A DNA stretch of 64,000 bases from Pectobacterium sp. A5351 (GTDB lineage: Bacteria; Pseudomonadota; Gammaproteobacteria; Enterobacterales; Enterobacteriaceae): assembly GCF_028335745.1 (NCBI RefSeq), contig NZ_CP116477.1, positions 1,364,001 through 1,428,000 of the forward strand, read 5' to 3'. The notes beneath the pieces are model-generated. The model was not told the DNA's origin, searched no databases, and saw only the letters and a program-made list of their open reading frames with translations. Both the position numbers and the translations under genes were made by a program. Below, in pieces: positions 28,946-39,122 of the stretch (position 1 is the stretch's first letter; the number at the start of each line of letters is the position of its first letter).

Positions 28946-29796
28946 TGTCGGAAACCACTCAGGCGGAGGCGGTTCAGGCCGACGCCGTTGCGGAAAACGA
29001 ACGCGCCCTGCTGAAAATCGCGTTGGGCATTGAGTATGACGGTAGCCAGTATTATGGCTGGCAGCGCCAGAGTGATGTCGCTAGCGTGCAGGCTTGTCTT
29101 GAAAAGGCGCTGAGCAAAGTCGCGGATGAACCGATAGAGGTGTTTTGTGCCGGCCGAACCGATGCTGGCGTGCACGGTACCGGGCAGGTTGTGCATTTTA
29201 CTACGCACGCCGTCAGGAAAGACGCGGCCTGGACGATGGGCGTGAATGCGAATTTACCGCCGGATATCGCCGTGCGTTGGGTGAAAACGGTGGACGAGGA
29301 TTTCCATGCGCGCTTCAGTGCGACGGCACGTCGCTACCGCTATGTCATCTATAATCACCGCTATCGCCCTGCAGTGCTCTCACATGGCATGACGCACTTT
29401 TATCATCCGCTGGATGTGGAGCGGATGGAGCGTGCCGGGCAGTGCCTGTTGGGGGAGAATGATTTCACCTCTTTTCGGGCGGTGCAATGCCAGTCGCGCA
29501 CGCCGTGGCGCTATGTAAATCATTTAAAGGTTACACGTCACGGTGACTATATCGTGGTAGATATTAAGGCCAATGCGTTCGTTCATCATATGGTGCGCAA
29601 CATTGTTGGTAGCCTGATGGAAGTCGGCTGTGGCAATCGCCCCGAGTCGTGGATTGCAGAGCTGCTGGCGGCCAAAGATCGTACGCTGGCCGCAGCGACG
29701 GCCAGAGCAGAAGGGTTGTATTTAGTGGCGGTGGATTACCCGGCGCGTTTTGCCTTGCCACGGCCCACGATGGGGCCGCTCTTTTTGGCGGACTAG
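28945..29796 (+). CDS. truA: tRNA pseudouridine(38-40) synthase TruA
   Basis: 283-aa enzyme that converts U38-U40 of many tRNAs to pseudouridine. The catalytic aspartate is Asp73 in [18 protein letters not shown]. The start overlaps the usg stop (TAATG), giving translational coupling. An N-terminal stretch of about 13 residues ([13 protein letters not shown]) is longer than in E. coli. Confidence 0.96.
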   Translation: MSETTQAEAVQADAVAENERALLKIALGIEYDGSQYYGWQRQSDVASVQACLEKALSKVADEPIEVFCAGRTDAGVHGTGQVVHFTTHAVRKDAAWTMGVNANLPPDIAVRWVKTVDEDFHARFSATARRYRYVIYNHRYRPAVLSHGMTHFYHPLDVERMERAGQCLLGENDFTSFRAVQCQSRTPWRYVNHLKVTRHGDYIVVDIKANAFVHHMVRNIVGSLMEVGCGNRPESWIAELLAAKDRTLAAATARAEGLYLVAVDYPARFALPRPTMGPLFLAD

Positions 29797-29904
29797 TACT
29801 TATTGGTGTGATTTACCCGTTTTTTGTCGTATCGCACGCGCCTGTTGACCTACGGCCATCTGACCGCGTGCGGTGCGTATTAAGGACGATGCTGTTTGGC
29901 GTGC

Positions 29905-29946
29905 TATACGCAAGGCAACGCGGGAATTCCGGCTGCCTTGCGTATA
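29905..29946. repeat. 13-bp perfect inverted repeat upstream of dedA
   Basis: TATACGCAAGGCA (29905-29917) and TGCCTTGCGTATA (29934-29946) with a 16-base GC-rich loop. There is no T-run. It lies 46 bases before dedA, so it may be a truA terminator or a protein-binding dyad. Confidence 0.7.
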
Positions 29947-29991
29947 TCGACCGCGTGCAATCGGTATACACTTTGGGGAGAAGAAGTTGTG

Positions 29992-30654
29992 ATGGAATTT
30001 ATACAGTTTATTATTGATTTTATTCTGCACATTGATGTGCATCTGGCGGAACTGGTGGCGCAATATGGTGTCTGGGTTTATGCCATTTTGTTCCTGATTT
30101 TGTTCTGTGAGACCGGGCTGGTGGTGACACCGTTTCTGCCGGGCGATTCGTTGCTGTTTGTTGCAGGGGCGCTGGCGGCGCTGCCGTCGAACGATCTGAA
30201 TGTACACACGATGGTGTTCCTGATGATTGTTGCCGCGATTACGGGCGATGCAGTGAACTACACGATTGGACGACTGTTCGGTGAGAAGCTGTTTAGCAAC
30301 CCGAACTCGAAGATTTTCCGCCGCAGCTATCTGGATAAAACGCATGCGTTTTACGAGCGTCACGGCGGTAAGACGATAATTCTGGCGCGCTTTGTCCCGA
30401 TTGTGAGAACATTTGCGCCGTTTGTCGCCGGGATGGGGCACATGAGCTATCGGCATTTTGCTGCCTATAATGTCATTGGTGCGCTGCTGTGGGTGCTGTC
30501 ATTCACCTATGCGGGCTACCTGTTTGGCGATTTGCCGGTCGTGCAGGAAAATTTGAAATTACTGATTGTCGCGATTATTTTCCTCTCTATCCTGCCGGGC
30601 ATTATTGAGATTGTCCGCCATCGTAGAGCGGCCGCGCGCGGCAATGTGAAATAA
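29992..30654 (+). CDS. dedA: DedA family inner-membrane protein
   Basis: 220-aa membrane protein of the DedA/SNARE-associated family, which is linked to membrane potential maintenance and undecaprenyl phosphate recycling. The family blocks [30 protein letters not shown] and [16 protein letters not shown] are present. The sequence is close to E. coli DedA. The ATG at 29992 follows GGGGAGAAGAAG. The locus truA-dedA-accD is conserved. Confidence 0.95.
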   Translation: MEFIQFIIDFILHIDVHLAELVAQYGVWVYAILFLILFCETGLVVTPFLPGDSLLFVAGALAALPSNDLNVHTMVFLMIVAAITGDAVNYTIGRLFGEKLFSNPNSKIFRRSYLDKTHAFYERHGGKTIILARFVPIVRTFAPFVAGMGHMSYRHFAAYNVIGALLWVLSFTYAGYLFGDLPVVQENLKLLIVAIIFLSILPGIIEIVRHRRAAARGNVK

Positions 30655-30878
30655 GTGAAGTATTTTAACATCCGGTTTGACCAGTTTTTTATCCACAGTA
30701 CCGGAACGTTATGGTTTAATGGGCAGCATTTATGGTCTGTTCTTGGGAACACCCTGGGTGCCGATGCCTTTGTACCGCGATTGTCGTGCGTCTCAGGCAT
30801 TTTTTCATTGGCAATGTTGTCAGGGAATAACATGAACAGCGGACTGGCATTTGCCAGGTTCAAGCAGAAAGGTTATCA

Positions 30879-31796
30879 ATGAGCTGGATTGAACGAATTC
30901 TTAACAAAAGCAACATCACACCGACCCGTAAAGCGAACATCCCTGAAGGGGTCTGGACAAAATGTGATAGCTGCGGTCAGGTTCTTTATCGTGCCGAGCT
31001 GGAGCGTAACCTGGGGGTCTGCCCGAAGTGCGATCACCATATGCGTCTTTCCGCACGTAACCGCCTACAGGCGTTTCTGGATAAAGAAAGCACTGTTGAG
31101 CTGGGAAGCGAACTGGAGCCGAAGGATGTCCTGAAATTCCGGGACTCCAAAAAATATAAAGATCGTCTGGTTTCTGCGCAGAAACAGTCCGATGAGAAAG
31201 ATGCGCTGGTCGTCATGAAAGGCACGCTGTACGGCATGCCGATTGTTGCCGCGTCATTTGAGTTCTCTTTCATGGGCGGTTCAATGGCGTCTGTTGTGGG
31301 TGCGCGTTTTGTGCGTGCCGTTGAGCAGGCATTGGAAGACGGCTGTCCACTGGTCTGCTTCTCTGCCAGTGGCGGTGCGCGTATGCAGGAAGCGCTGATG
31401 TCGCTGATGCAAATGGCGAAAACCAGTGCGGCGTTGGCAAAAATGCGTGAGCGCGGCTTGCCTTATATCTCCGTGCTGACTGACCCGACGATGGGCGGTG
31501 TTTCCGCGAGTCTGGCGATGCTGGGCGATCTGAACATTGCCGAGCCGAAAGCGCTGATCGGTTTTGCCGGTCCACGCGTTATCGAACAAACCGTGCGTGA
31601 AAAGCTGCCGCCGGGCTTCCAGCGCAGCGAATTCCTGATTGAAAAAGGGGCGATCGATATGATCGTTCGTCGTCCGGAAATGCGCTACAAGCTGGCCACT
31701 ATTCTTGCCAAACTGACGAATCATCCAGAACCGGGCAACGATGACGTGGAAATCCGCAGCGATGCGCCGTCTGAATCATCACAGGATGACGCATAA
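30879..31796 (+). CDS. accD: Acetyl-CoA carboxylase carboxyltransferase beta subunit
   Basis: 305-aa subunit that with AccA transfers CO2 from biotin to acetyl-CoA, the first step of fatty acid synthesis. The N-terminal zinc ribbon has Cys29, Cys32, Cys48 and Cys51. The carboxyltransferase core shows [16 protein letters not shown] and [12 protein letters not shown]. The C-terminus is short and acidic. It is preceded by AAAGGTTATCA. A 224-base gap before it holds no supported gene. Confidence 0.97.
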   Translation: MSWIERILNKSNITPTRKANIPEGVWTKCDSCGQVLYRAELERNLGVCPKCDHHMRLSARNRLQAFLDKESTVELGSELEPKDVLKFRDSKKYKDRLVSAQKQSDEKDALVVMKGTLYGMPIVAASFEFSFMGGSMASVVGARFVRAVEQALEDGCPLVCFSASGGARMQEALMSLMQMAKTSAALAKMRERGLPYISVLTDPTMGGVSASLAMLGDLNIAEPKALIGFAGPRVIEQTVREKLPPGFQRSEFLIEKGAIDMIVRRPEMRYKLATILAKLTNHPEPGNDDVEIRSDAPSESSQDDA

Positions 31797-31901
31797 TTGA
31801 CATGATGGGCAGGACGTGTGGTACTCGACCACGTCGTTCTCGACCGAGTAGTAACGCGCACGCTCTGCCCGCAATGAACCGTAAGCCAGTGAACGGGACT
31901 C

Positions 31902-33170
31902 ATGGATACTCTTCAAATACCTCAAGCCACGTCACCTTTGGTCACGTGGCTTCATTATCTTGAGCACCTGCACGCTCAGGCCATTGATTTAGGCTTGGAT
32001 CGCGTTAAGCAGGTTGCTGAACATCTCCAACTGCTCCAGCCTGCCGCAACGATTTTCACCGTCGCGGGGACGAACGGCAAGGGAACCACCTGCTGTACGC
32101 TGGAATCCATTCTGCTGGCCGCAGGGCTGCGGGTTGGCGTGTACAGTTCCCCCCATCTTGTTCGCTATACCGAGCGAGTACGTATTCAGGGCAAAGAATT
32201 GCCTGAAGCGCTGCATACTCAAGCGTTTGCGGATATCGAAGCCGGAAGAGGGGCGGTATCGCTCACCTACTTTGAATTCGGTACGCTGTCGGCGCTGCAA
32301 CTCTTTAAGCAGGCGAATCTGGATGTCGTTATTCTGGAAGTCGGGCTAGGCGGGCGGTTGGATGCCACCAACATTGTGGATGCGGATGTCTCCGTGGTGA
32401 CCAGCATCGCCATCGACCATACCGATTGGTTAGGTAACGATCGGGAAAGCATTGGTCGCGAGAAAGCCGGGATATTCCGGCAGGGTAGACCAGCCGTTGT
32501 TGGCGAGCCGGATATGCCGGGAACGATTGCCGACGTTGCCGCGGAGAAAGGGGCGCAGTTGCGCCGTCGTGGTCGCGACTGGGAATATTCAATGCAGCGC
32601 GAGACGTGGAGCTGGCAGGATAAACAGCGCGAGCTGTCACGACTGCCGTTACCCAACGTTCCGTTAGCCAATGCCGCAACGGCACTGGCTGCATTGCAGT
32701 ACTCTTCACTCAACGTGACTGAGGAAGCTATTCGACAAGGCTTGCAGCACGCAGTATTACCCGGTCGTTTTCAGACTGTGCAGGAGTCACCGCGATTGAT
32801 TCTTGATGTCGCACACAATCCTCATGCAGCAGCGTATTTGGCAAACCGTTTGGCCGGGCTGCCGAAAACCGGAAAAGTGCGGGCTGTCGTTGGCATGCTG
32901 TCGGACAAAGACATCGCCGGTACGCTGGCCCACTTAACACCGGTGGTAGATGAATGGTATTGCGCACCGCTGGAAGGGCCGCGTGGCGCAACGGTGCAGC
33001 AGATTGCCGAGCACCTGACGCGCAGTCAATCGTTCTCCGATGTTGTTGCCGCCTGGCAGCAGGCGATGTCCGAGGCGACGGAGCAGGATATCGTCATTGT
33101 GTGTGGATCTTTTCATACGGTAGCGCATGTGATGGAAGCGCTGGATGAGGAGAAGGCGAATGGCGAGTAA
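31902..33170 (+). CDS. folC: Bifunctional dihydrofolate/tetrahydrofolate synthase
   Basis: 422-aa ATP-dependent ligase that makes dihydrofolate and then adds glutamates to folates. The P-loop is AGTNGKGT at about 56-63, with the YSSPHLVRYTERVRI and ILEVGLGGRLDATNIV blocks. It overlaps dedD by 11 bases, as part of the accD-folC-dedD-cvpA-purF run found in E. coli. Confidence 0.96.
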   Translation: MDTLQIPQATSPLVTWLHYLEHLHAQAIDLGLDRVKQVAEHLQLLQPAATIFTVAGTNGKGTTCCTLESILLAAGLRVGVYSSPHLVRYTERVRIQGKELPEALHTQAFADIEAGRGAVSLTYFEFGTLSALQLFKQANLDVVILEVGLGGRLDATNIVDADVSVVTSIAIDHTDWLGNDRESIGREKAGIFRQGRPAVVGEPDMPGTIADVAAEKGAQLRRRGRDWEYSMQRETWSWQDKQRELSRLPLPNVPLANAATALAALQYSSLNVTEEAIRQGLQHAVLPGRFQTVQESPRLILDVAHNPHAAAYLANRLAGLPKTGKVRAVVGMLSDKDIAGTLAHLTPVVDEWYCAPLEGPRGATVQQIAEHLTRSQSFSDVVAAWQQAMSEATEQDIVIVCGSFHTVAHVMEALDEEKANGE

Positions 33171-33912
33171 ATTTCAGAATCGGCTGGTCGGCACGGTTAT
33201 TCTGGTCGCGCTGGGCGTGATCGTCTTACCTGGCTTGCTGGACGGTAAGAAGAAGCACTACGAGGACGAGTTTGCGTCGATTCCGCTGATCCCTAAACCG
33301 GGTGACAGTAATGAGATGGAATCGCTGCCTGCGCTGAACCCGTCGTTGCCACCGGAAGGGGCGGAGGCGGCGATGCAGAACAATTCGGAAGCCGAAGCCC
33401 CTGACGCGAGATCGTCGACAGCTCATTCAACGACAACATCTGAAACCACGACGCAGACGCCGCCATCATCCCATTCTGGCAGTACGTCAGCCATGACGGC
33501 CCCGCCAGTGGTGGTTGAGCGTCCACCGGTTCAGACCCCAGCGCCAGTGACGCCAAAGCCTCAGCCAAAACCTGAGGTGAAGCCAGAAGTAAAACCGAAG
33601 CCTGAGCCTAAACCGGAACCCAAGCCGGAAGTGAAGCCTGAAACACAGCCGACGCAGCAAGCGCCTGTCGGACAGGCCTACATTGTGCAGCTTGGTGCAC
33701 TGAAAAATGCAGATAAGGTGAACGAGATTGTCGCCAAATTGCGTCTTTCCGGCTATCGCGCGTATACCGTGCCGTCAACGCCGGTTTCAGGAGAAATTAC
33801 CCGTATTTACGTGGGGCCAGATGCCTCGAAGCAGAAGCTGGAGTCCTCGTTGGGTGAGCTGAAACAGCTCAGTGGGTTGAGTGGGCAGGTACGTGCGCAC
33901 GCGGTTCGTTAA
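33160..33912 (+). CDS. dedD: Cell division protein DedD (SPOR domain)
   Basis: 250-aa inner-membrane protein with an N-terminal membrane span (residues ~9-28), a periplasmic linker rich in Pro, Glu and Lys (KPEVKPEVKPKPEPKPEPK around 133-160) and a C-terminal SPOR domain (AYIVQLGALKNADKVNEIV...). SPOR domains bind denuded glycan strands at the septum. The start MASKFQNRLVGT, with GAGGAGAAGG before it, lies inside the 3' end of folC. Upstream in-frame codons (MRRRR) are not conserved. Confidence 0.94.
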   Translation: MASKFQNRLVGTVILVALGVIVLPGLLDGKKKHYEDEFASIPLIPKPGDSNEMESLPALNPSLPPEGAEAAMQNNSEAEAPDARSSTAHSTTTSETTTQTPPSSHSGSTSAMTAPPVVVERPPVQTPAPVTPKPQPKPEVKPEVKPKPEPKPEPKPEVKPETQPTQQAPVGQAYIVQLGALKNADKVNEIVAKLRLSGYRAYTVPSTPVSGEITRIYVGPDASKQKLESSLGELKQLSGLSGQVRAHAVR

Positions 33913-33973
33913 CGGTCGTTGAATGTGAGAATAACGAGGTAGATGAGTCTGTCGTCGCCACGTAGATAAACAG

Positions 33974-34029
33974 AAACAGGTCGCGGGGATGAGGCTCATA
34001 GGCGTGATGTTTCGCCCCGCACCTGTTTT
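33974..34029 (+). terminator. Long hairpin after dedD, probable terminator
   Basis: AAACAGGT-C-GCGGGG pairs with CCCCGC-ACCTGTTT around a 26-base loop that can itself pair (ATGAGGCTCAT), then ends in Ts. It lies 61 bases past dedD and marks the end of the accD-dedD transcript. The rest of the 316-bp gap holds the PurR box and cvpA promoter. Confidence 0.7.
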
Positions 34030-34138
34030 AAGACGGTTGTTGTTGATTTTGTTGTGCCGACAGTTAATAGACTCAGGCATGGTGTGTTGCTGATTTTTTC
34101 GCCTGATTATCTATTGATGAAATCGGCGGAAATACGCT

Positions 34139-34154
34139 ACGCAAACGTTTTCTT
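34139..34154 (+). promoter_or_regulatory. PurR operator of cvpA-purF
   Basis: ACGCAAACGTTTTCTT fits the PurR box consensus ACGCAAACGTTTNCNT exactly. It lies 90 bases before cvpA, with a TAGAAT -10-like box at 34162. E. coli cvpA-purF is PurR-repressed in the same arrangement. Confidence 0.92.
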
Positions 34155-34228
34155 TTTCTGTTAGAATGCGCCGCGAACAGGATGACGTAGCGGCTTATCG
34201 GTAGCATCGTTCATTATTAGGATAGTTC

Positions 34229-34729
34229 ATGGTTTGGGTTGATTACGTCATTATTGGCATCATCGGATTTTCGGCTCTGGTTAGCCTGATCCGGGGGTTT
34301 GTTCGTGAAGCGCTGTCGTTAGTAACTTGGGGATGTGCTTTTTTTGTCGCCAGCCATTACTACGCTTACCTCGCGGTCTACTTCACCCGTTTTGATGATG
34401 AGCTGGTGCGTAACGGTATTGCGATTGCCATTCTGTTTGTTGCAACGTTGATTGTGGGGGCTATCGTCAACTATGCGATTAGTTCGCTGGTTGAGCGTAC
34501 CGGATTATCCGGCACCGATCGCGTTCTGGGCATCTGTTTTGGTGCGCTGCGCGGGGTGCTGATCGTTTCCGCACTGCTATTCTTTCTGGATACTTTCACC
34601 GGTTTTTCACAAAGTGATGACTGGAAGCAGTCCCAGTTAATCCCGCAGTTCAGTTATATTATCAGGTGGTTTTTTGACTACCTGCAAAGCACGTCAAGTT
34701 TCTTGCCGCAGCATTTACCGCTGCGGTAG
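34229..34729 (+). CDS. cvpA: Colicin V production protein CvpA
   Basis: 166-aa inner-membrane protein with four hydrophobic segments. The start [28 protein letters not shown] is typical of the family. It is needed for colicin V production and envelope stress resistance in E. coli. It is co-transcribed with purF, which follows after 21 bases, under a PurR box. Confidence 0.94.
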   Translation: MVWVDYVIIGIIGFSALVSLIRGFVREALSLVTWGCAFFVASHYYAYLAVYFTRFDDELVRNGIAIAILFVATLIVGAIVNYAISSLVERTGLSGTDRVLGICFGALRGVLIVSALLFFLDTFTGFSQSDDWKQSQLIPQFSYIIRWFFDYLQSTSSFLPQHLPLR

Positions 34730-34750
34730 CGCTGATGAGGAAAAGACACC

Positions 34751-36268
34751 ATGTGCGGTATTGTCGGTATCGCCGGTTTTACACCGGTCAACCAGTCGAT
34801 TTATGACGCGTTAACGGTGTTGCAACACCGTGGGCAGGATGCAGCGGGTATTGTAACCATCGATGCCTTTAATTGTTTTCGCCTGCGTAAGGCCAATGGC
34901 CTGGTGAAAGATGTGTTTGAAGCGCGGCACATGCAACGCTTACAGGGAAACATGGGGCTTGGTCACGTGCGTTATCCAACCGCGGGCAGTTCCAGCGCCT
35001 CGGAAGCACAGCCTTTCTATGTTAACTCTCCTTTCGGTATCACGTTGGCTCACAACGGTAACCTGACTAACGCCCACGAGCTGCGTAAAAAGCTGTTCGA
35101 GCAGGAGCGCCGTCACGTTAACACCACGTCTGATTCTGAAATTCTGTTAAATATTTTTGCCAGAGAGTTGGATCGTTTCCAACATTATCCGCTGGAAGCC
35201 GATAATATTTTTGCGGCCGTTGCCGCGACGCACCAGCAAATTCGCGGTGCCTATGCCTGTGTCGGCATGATTATCGGTCACGGTATGGTGGCTTTCCGCG
35301 ATCCTAACGGGATTCGTCCGCTGGTGATTGGTAAGCGCGATCTGGAAGATGGCCGCAGCGAATATATGGTGGCGTCGGAAAGCGTCGCGCTGGATACGCT
35401 GGGCTTTGAATTTTTACGCGATGTGGCGCCGGGAGAAGCGATCTACATTACGGAAAAAGGGCAGCTATTTACTCGCCAGTGTGCAGAGAATCCAAAGAGC
35501 AACCCGTGCCTGTTCGAGTATGTCTACTTCGCTCGCCCGGACTCTTTTATCGATAAAATCTCGGTTTACAGCGCACGCGTTCGCATGGGCCAGAAGCTGG
35601 GTGAAAAGATTGCACGTCAGTGGGAAGATCTCGATATTGATGTCGTGATCCCGATTCCTGAGACATCGTGTGATATCGCGCTGGAAATCGCGCGTATCAT
35701 CAACAAGCCGTACCGACAGGGATTTGTGAAAAACCGCTACGTTGGCCGTACCTTTATCATGCCGGGGCAGCAGGCGCGTAAGAAATCGGTGCGCCGTAAA
35801 CTGAACGCCAACCGTGCCGAATTCCGTGATAAAAACGTGCTGCTGGTGGATGACTCGATTGTGCGCGGTACCACGTCGGAGCAGATTGTGGAGATGGCGC
35901 GTGAAGCGGGAGCCAAACGTGTTTATCTGGCCTCGGCGGCACCGGAAATTCGCTTCCCTAACGTGTATGGCATCGACATGCCGAGCGTGAATGAGCTGAT
36001 TGCTCACGGTCGTGAAGTGGATGAAATCTGTAAGATTATTGGCGCTGATGCACTTATTTTCCAGGATCTCGACGATCTGATCGAGGCGGCGCGTGAAGAT
36101 AACCTGGATATTGCTCAGTTTGAATGCTCGGTGTTCAACGGAATTTACGTGACGAAGGATGTCGATCAAGGCTATCTGGATTATCTGGAAGTCTTGCGCA
36201 ACGACGACGCCAAAGCGTTACGTAGCCAGAATGAAGTCGAAGATCTGGAATTGCACAACGAAGGCTAA
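34751..36268 (+). CDS. purF: Amidophosphoribosyltransferase
   Basis: 505 aa, the same length as E. coli PurF. It catalyses the first committed step of purine synthesis, PRPP plus glutamine to phosphoribosylamine. The N-terminal nucleophile Cys2 (MCGIVGIAG) marks the glutaminase domain. The PRPP loop [17 protein letters not shown] lies at about 363-379. The gene is regulated with cvpA by PurR. A GAAA-loop hairpin (36301-36324) without a T-run follows. Confidence 0.97.
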   Translation: MCGIVGIAGFTPVNQSIYDALTVLQHRGQDAAGIVTIDAFNCFRLRKANGLVKDVFEARHMQRLQGNMGLGHVRYPTAGSSSASEAQPFYVNSPFGITLAHNGNLTNAHELRKKLFEQERRHVNTTSDSEILLNIFARELDRFQHYPLEADNIFAAVAATHQQIRGAYACVGMIIGHGMVAFRDPNGIRPLVIGKRDLEDGRSEYMVASESVALDTLGFEFLRDVAPGEAIYITEKGQLFTRQCAENPKSNPCLFEYVYFARPDSFIDKISVYSARVRMGQKLGEKIARQWEDLDIDVVIPIPETSCDIALEIARIINKPYRQGFVKNRYVGRTFIMPGQQARKKSVRRKLNANRAEFRDKNVLLVDDSIVRGTTSEQIVEMAREAGAKRVYLASAAPEIRFPNVYGIDMPSVNELIAHGREVDEICKIIGADALIFQDLDDLIEAAREDNLDIAQFECSVFNGIYVTKDVDQGYLDYLEVLRNDDAKALRSQNEVEDLELHNEG

Positions 36269-36482
36269 CGGCTAACTGCACGTTAAAGCTTCATCGAAGG
36301 GGGAAGGCACGAAAGTGTCTTCCCTCTGTCGTATATCGAAATGACTTGTATAGAGAAAACATTCTGTATCGAGAAAATAGGGTTTCGGCGCTTCTCCTTG
36401 CTTATCGCCAATCAATGCGGCAAAGTTTGCGCAGATGATTTTTCCGCGTTTTTGCTTACGCGGTCAGCCAGAGGCAGTACGA

Positions 36483-37055
36483 ATGAAGCGACTCATTGTT
36501 GGGATTTCCGGCGCCAGCGGCGTTATTTACGGCGTCCGGCTGCTACAGGTTTTACAGACGCTGGAAGGTATCGAAACACATTTGATCATGAGTCAGGCCG
36601 CTCGGCAGACGCTGGCGTTAGAAACCGATTTTAGCCTGCGTGATGTGCAGGCGTTAGCTGATGTGGTGCATGACACGCGTGATATCGCTGCCAGCGTCTC
36701 TTCGGGGTCGTTTAAAACGGCGGGGATGGTGATTTTACCCTGTTCGATAAAAACCCTGTCCGGCATTGTGCACAGCTACAGCGATAACCTATTAACCCGC
36801 GCGGCCGATGTGGTGCTGAAGGAGCGTCGTCCTTTGGTGCTGGGGGTTCGTGAAACGCCGCTGCATCTAGGGCACTTACGGCTGATGACGACCGCCGTTG
36901 AGCTAGGCGCGATCATCATGCCGCCTGTGCCTGCGTTCTATCATCGCCCAGAAAGTGTGCAGGACATTGTCGATCAGACGGTGAATCGTATTCTGGACCA
37001 GTTTGATATCGCGCTGCCGAAAGATCTCTTTATCCGCTGGCAAGGTGCGTCGTAG
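36483..37055 (+). CDS. ubiX: Flavin prenyltransferase UbiX
   Basis: 190-aa enzyme that makes the prenylated FMN cofactor used by the decarboxylase UbiD in ubiquinone synthesis. The flavin-binding GISGASGVIYG at residues 7-17, PCSIKTLSGIVHSY and the C-terminal MPPVPAFYHRP blocks are conserved. I chose the start MKRLIVG by homology and the AGAGGCAG box; an in-frame upstream start at 36435 adds 16 unconserved residues. Confidence 0.95.
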   Translation: MKRLIVGISGASGVIYGVRLLQVLQTLEGIETHLIMSQAARQTLALETDFSLRDVQALADVVHDTRDIAASVSSGSFKTAGMVILPCSIKTLSGIVHSYSDNLLTRAADVVLKERRPLVLGVRETPLHLGHLRLMTTAVELGAIIMPPVPAFYHRPESVQDIVDQTVNRILDQFDIALPKDLFIRWQGAS

Positions 37056-37092
37056 CAGGATAGACGCTAACGTGCGTCATTTTCTTCTTTCC

Positions 37093-37121
37093 GGGCAGTA
37101 AAGCGTTACTGCCCTTTTTTT
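37093..37121 (+). terminator. Rho-independent terminator of ubiX
   Basis: 9-bp stem GGGCAGTAA/TTACTGCCC, AGCG loop, seven Ts. Confidence 0.93.
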
Positions 37122-37469
37122 GTGCCTTTTTATCACATTGCACCAATTTTGCACGCAAGGGCACTTAAATGGTGCATTTAAGTTTTTGTATTCATAGCAA
37201 TGCTATCTATCCTTATTATTGCATGCCAAAAAATTTTTATTAAAATATTTAATAATCAATTGGTTATTTATTATTTCTCGCATGTATTGCCCATAGGGGT
37301 TTTACAATGTCCTTGCGTTCATTGTGGCATGAAAACTGCTATGAAAAAGGTAATCGTCGGCGTTAGAAAGCAAATAGCATTCATCTCGTTCATTTTTAAA
37401 GCAATAAATCGATATCTGTTCCGACATTGACGACACATGACATCAATCACTCATGATAAGGGTAGCAAT
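37122..37469. other. AT-rich upstream region of the histidine transport operon
   Basis: Contains a small dyad CTTAAATGGTGCATTTAAG (37164-37182) and AT-rich sequence. A 76-codon ORF at 37200-37430 has no homology that I recognise and no good ribosome binding site. The hisJ promoter is presumably here. Confidence 0.4.
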
Positions 37470-38249
37470 ATGAAGACACTGATCAAAGTTTTGCCGTTGG
37501 CACTCATTCTGGCTGCGGGCAGCGCGATGGCGGAGATTCCTAAGAATATTAAAATCGGCACCGATCCGACCTATGCTCCCTTTGAATCCAAAAATGCCAG
37601 CGGCGAACTGGTTGGGTTTGATATCGATCTGGCAAAGGAGTTGTGCAAGCGTATTCAGGCTAACTGTACGTTTGTGGAAAGTGATTTTGATGCGTTAATC
37701 CCTTCCCTTAAAGCTAAAAAGATTGATGCCATCATCTCTTCCCTGTCCATCACCGAAAAACGCCAGCAGGAAATTGCTTTCACTGAGAAGCTGTATGCGG
37801 CTAACGCGCGTCTGATTGCGAAGAAAGGCGCGAGCATCGAACCCACGTTGGCTTCTCTGGGCGGCAAGCGTGTAGGCGTATTGCAGGCATCAACGCAGGA
37901 GGCCTTTGCCAACGCGAACTGGCAGCCAAAAGGTGTTGAAGTTGTTGCTTATCAAAATCAGGATCTGATTTACGCGGATCTGGCCGCAGGCCGCATCGAT
38001 GCTGCTTTTCAGGATGAAGTGGCGGGAAGCGAAGGTTTCCTGAAGCTTGATATGGGTAAAGACTACGCATTTGCTGGTCCGGCGGTAAAAGATGATAAAT
38101 TCTTCGGAGTGGGGACGGGGATGGGCTTGCGTAAAGCGGATACCGAACTGAAAGCTGCACTGGACAAGGCTTTTGAAGAGATGCGTAAAGACGGTACCTA
38201 CGATTCCTTCGCGAAAAAATACTTCGATTTTGACGTCTACGGCGGCTAA
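37470..38249 (+). CDS. hisJ: Histidine/basic amino acid ABC transporter substrate-binding protein
   Basis: 259-aa periplasmic binding protein. The signal peptide is residues 1-21 (AMA before EIPKN). The mature protein is very close to E. coli HisJ throughout ([30 protein letters not shown]-terminal [12 protein letters not shown]). E. coli has two such proteins (ArgT and HisJ) at this locus; only one is present here, so it may serve lysine, arginine, ornithine and histidine. I chose the ATG at 37470 over an in-frame codon at 37437. An 11-bp hairpin separates it from hisQ. Confidence 0.93.
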   Translation: MKTLIKVLPLALILAAGSAMAEIPKNIKIGTDPTYAPFESKNASGELVGFDIDLAKELCKRIQANCTFVESDFDALIPSLKAKKIDAIISSLSITEKRQQEIAFTEKLYAANARLIAKKGASIEPTLASLGGKRVGVLQASTQEAFANANWQPKGVEVVAYQNQDLIYADLAAGRIDAAFQDEVAGSEGFLKLDMGKDYAFAGPAVKDDKFFGVGTGMGLRKADTELKAALDKAFEEMRKDGTYDSFAKKYFDFDVYGG

Positions 38250-38349
38250 TGTCGCCACAACGATGCATATCGTTATCACGGTACATATTTCTTTATCACA
38301 GTAGATTCTTTATTACAGTAGATAGTGTGTAGCGGGATCGCAGGATAAT

Positions 38350-38378
38350 ACGGCACGGGATCGTTCCTCCCGTGCCGT
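38350..38378. repeat. Perfect hairpin between hisJ and hisQ
   Basis: ACGGCACGGGA/TCCCGTGCCGT, 11 bp, 7-base loop, no T-run. In Salmonella and E. coli a REP palindrome at the same place raises hisJ mRNA over hisQMP. This one is an unrelated sequence in the same role, by inference. Confidence 0.65.
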
Positions 38379-38432
38379 GTTCCTGATGATGACGCACCGT
38401 GCCATTAACCGCTATTTCAACGGATATCATTG

Positions 38433-39122
38433 ATGCTTTATGGCTATTCCCAGCTAATTCTGGATGGCGCCATCATGACGCTGGAGCTGGCAGCCAGTTC
38501 GCTATTGTTGGCACTGGTTATCGGCCTGATTGGCGCATCGGCGAAGCTGTCTGCCAATCGTCTGCTGGCAGGGTGTTTTTCCTGCTATACCACGCTGATT
38601 CGTGGCATTCCCGATCTGGTGCTGATGTTGCTGATTTTCTATGGCCTGCAAATCGTCTTAAACGGCGTGACGGAGTCGATGGGGATGGCGCAGATTGACA
38701 TCGATCCTTTAACCGCCGGGATTATTACGTTGGGCTTTATTTACGGCGCGTATTTCACGGAAACCTTTCGCGGTGCCTATCTTGCCGTGCCGCGTGGACA
38801 AATCGAAGCGGCTGTGGCGTTCGGTTTTTCTCCCATAAAGGTGTTCCGTCGTATTCTGTTTCCTTCCATGATGCGCTTCGCGCTGCCGGGCATTGGCAAT
38901 AACTGGCAGGTGATCCTGAAAGCCACGGCGCTGGTGTCATTGCTTGGCCTGAATGATGTGATTAAGGCGACGCAACTGGCTGGCAAGGGCGCACATGAAC
39001 CGTTTTATTTTGCGCTGGTTGCCGGGGCGATGTACCTGATTTTTACCACCGTTTCTAACGGCGTGTTGTGGTGGCTGGAAAGGCACTATTCGCAGGGAGT
39101 CAAGAAAGTAAACTATGAGTGA
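38433..39122 (+). CDS. hisQ: Histidine ABC transporter permease HisQ
   Basis: 229-aa inner-membrane permease with about five membrane segments. The EAA loop RGQIEAAVAFGFSPIKVFRRILFP contacts HisP. The N-terminus MLYGYSQLILDGAIMTLELA matches E. coli HisQ. I took the ATG at 38433, not the TTG one codon before. It overlaps hisM by 8 bases. Confidence 0.95.
   Translation: MLYGYSQLILDGAIMTLELAASSLLLALVIGLIGASAKLSANRLLAGCFSCYTTLIRGIPDLVLMLLIFYGLQIVLNGVTESMGMAQIDIDPLTAGIITLGFIYGAYFTETFRGAYLAVPRGQIEAAVAFGFSPIKVFRRILFPSMMRFALPGIGNNWQVILKATALVSLLGLNDVIKATQLAGKGAHEPFYFALVAGAMYLIFTTVSNGVLWWLERHYSQGVKKVNYE

Noticed and set aside
29800..30456. 218-codon minus-strand ORF opposite dedA
   Set aside because: Antisense to dedA, basic and histidine-rich, no family; a shadow frame.
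30655..30878. 75-codon ORF between dedA and accD
   Set aside because: It starts right at the dedA stop without a ribosome binding site and runs to the accD start. It shows no conserved pattern.
33550..33660. Repetitive KPEPKPEV-coding stretch as a DNA repeat
   Set aside because: This is the Pro/Glu/Lys linker of DedD, normal for the family, so it is not reported as a separate repeat.
35465..36169. 234-codon minus-strand ORF opposite purF
   Set aside because: Antisense to the highly conserved purF; no recognisable domain.
37200..37430. 76-codon plus-strand ORF before hisJ
   Set aside because: AT-rich, no ribosome binding site, no family. It lies where the hisJ promoter is expected.
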